Below are positions 62,879 through 64,000 of a stretch of DNA of 64,000 nucleotides, in pieces (the first letter of the stretch is position 1; every line of letters begins with the position of its first letter). The position numbers were made by a program, and so were the translations under genes. The DNA lies in NCBI GenBank assembly GCA_944474755.1, contig OX104118.1:76894243-76958242 (forward strand), written 5' to 3'. Origin of the DNA: Limnoperna fortunei (Eukaryota; Mollusca; Bivalvia; Mytilida; Modiolidae). The notes below the pieces were generated by a model. That model ran no database searches, was not told the DNA's origin, and worked only from the letters and a program-made list of their open reading frames with translations.

Positions 62879-64000
62879 TATAAACAGAATGTTGAAGTGC
62901 ATTAGTATGTCTATAAAATGCAGTTCTACCCGTATGCAAAAGGAGTATTAAAAGACTGAAATGCAGAAAAAATGAATGTTAGTTAATGAAATGTACAAAA
63001 GAAGGACAGATTGTAAACAACGAAACAGAGAAGGCAAGCGTCCCTAGGTGTCGACTACAAAGTGTTCTCTCGAATGGAAAATGCCAAATTATAATTATGA
63101 AAGACTAATCGGGGTCATTAGTAGCTGACGTGTTTTGATGCGTTTCCCTATTTGCACTTTAAAGACCCTTATATAGATATCGAAAAGGAAGTACAGCAGT
63201 GCAGTCTTCTATACATTTATAGTCCTTCTCAATTTACCTGTAATGATTTATTGTAAATGTGTGTTGTTGCGATGAAAAACTATAATTAACTAAATGAATC
63301 AATGACCGATTACTTGGTCGCCAATAGTTCAGCAAGCAATAAATCAGCTGTATTCAGTACAAGATCAACTTAACAAATAAAGAATCATCGTGAAAAATAT
63401 GTTAGACATAAGAGCACAATTTTGACTGCCACTGGAAAAGTATGAAGTATTGGATAGAACGGAGAACGTAGCAGCTGCAATGAACCATCACTTTTTTAAA
63501 TCTACAAAAAGGGTCTTTTTCCTGCAAATCTAACACGTTACCCACTAAAGTTAGAGTAAGACGTTCATAAACAATTTATTCAATGGAAAAATCAATATTT
63601 ATACATCTACACAGTACTATTTTTATAGCTGTTTGAATAATATATTGAAAATAAAATAATTATCAGATGTGCGTGCATGCGGCCTTACAACTAACCCATT
63701 TACAAAAGCAATTTCATTTAAATTGGGACGCGGGGTTAGCTGTACATACAAAACAAGCAAAGTTCATTCATCAACCTTATAGAATGCAAAATGTTTCATG
63801 AATAAAAAAAATGCAATGCGAATTCTTTTAAATTGATTTCATCTAGTGTTTAATTTTGTTTTCGATGATCATTGGATTTTTTCATTAACATACCAAATCA
63901 CACACTTATGGAAGCGGGACATTATTTAGTTGTCTGACAAAAACAAACAAAATCTTTCTAACACGGGTGCAACTAAAGCAAATTACATGTTAATAGCATA
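62879..64000. other. K2P 3' flank, probable 3' UTR then unrecognised
   Basis: Possible polyadenylation signals are ATTAAA near 62947 and AATAAA at 63338. No coding sequence seen to the window end. Confidence 0.45.

Overview
The window comes from an animal nuclear genome, most likely a bivalve mollusc. It is AT-rich, both recognised genes are split by GT-AG introns, and the introns hold at least a dozen copies of one tRNA-derived SINE of a kind common in molluscs (A box like TGGCCGAGTGGTTAAGG, B box like GGTTCGAGTC, tail rich in CAAACAAAC). The species assignment is inference.

About four fifths of the window (26-50090, minus strand) is one gene: MDN1/Rea1 (midasin), the giant AAA+ ATPase that remodels pre-60S ribosomes. 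I could place 38 coding exons whose reading phases all join. They encode about 1908 residues, from the start Met to the region after AAA5. The gene continues past the left edge, so AAA6, the linker, the acidic region and the MIDAS domain lie outside. Walker A and Walker B motifs are visible for AAA1 to AAA5.

The second recognised gene (57910-62878, plus strand) has five coding exons for a compact 281-residue two-pore-domain potassium channel with both selectivity filters (TTIGYGN and TTIGFGD). Between the two, a pair of phase-compatible minus-strand exons (51064-51162 and 49710-49842) may be the 3' end of an unrecognised small gene that straddles MDN1 exon 1.

The rest is mobile and repetitive DNA. 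It includes SINEs, two decayed LINEs, four TA-flanked elements of about 0.85-0.9 kb, CAG-ended hAT-like elements with 5-bp or 8-bp target duplications, TTAA-flanked MITEs, a long-TIR (Mutator-like) element with a hAT-like element inserted in one of its inverted repeats, foldback hairpins and many tandem arrays. MDN1 intron 1 (42404-50033) is mostly transposons.

The most unusual signal is that several MDN1 minisatellites are built from exon-intron junctions of the gene itself. A 36-bp array near 27.3 kb and a 30-bp array near 22.0 kb repeat an authentic 5' splice site. A 31-bp array near 13.0 kb repeats a 3' splice site. A 25-bp, roughly 55-copy array near 16 kb starts beside, and resembles, another acceptor.
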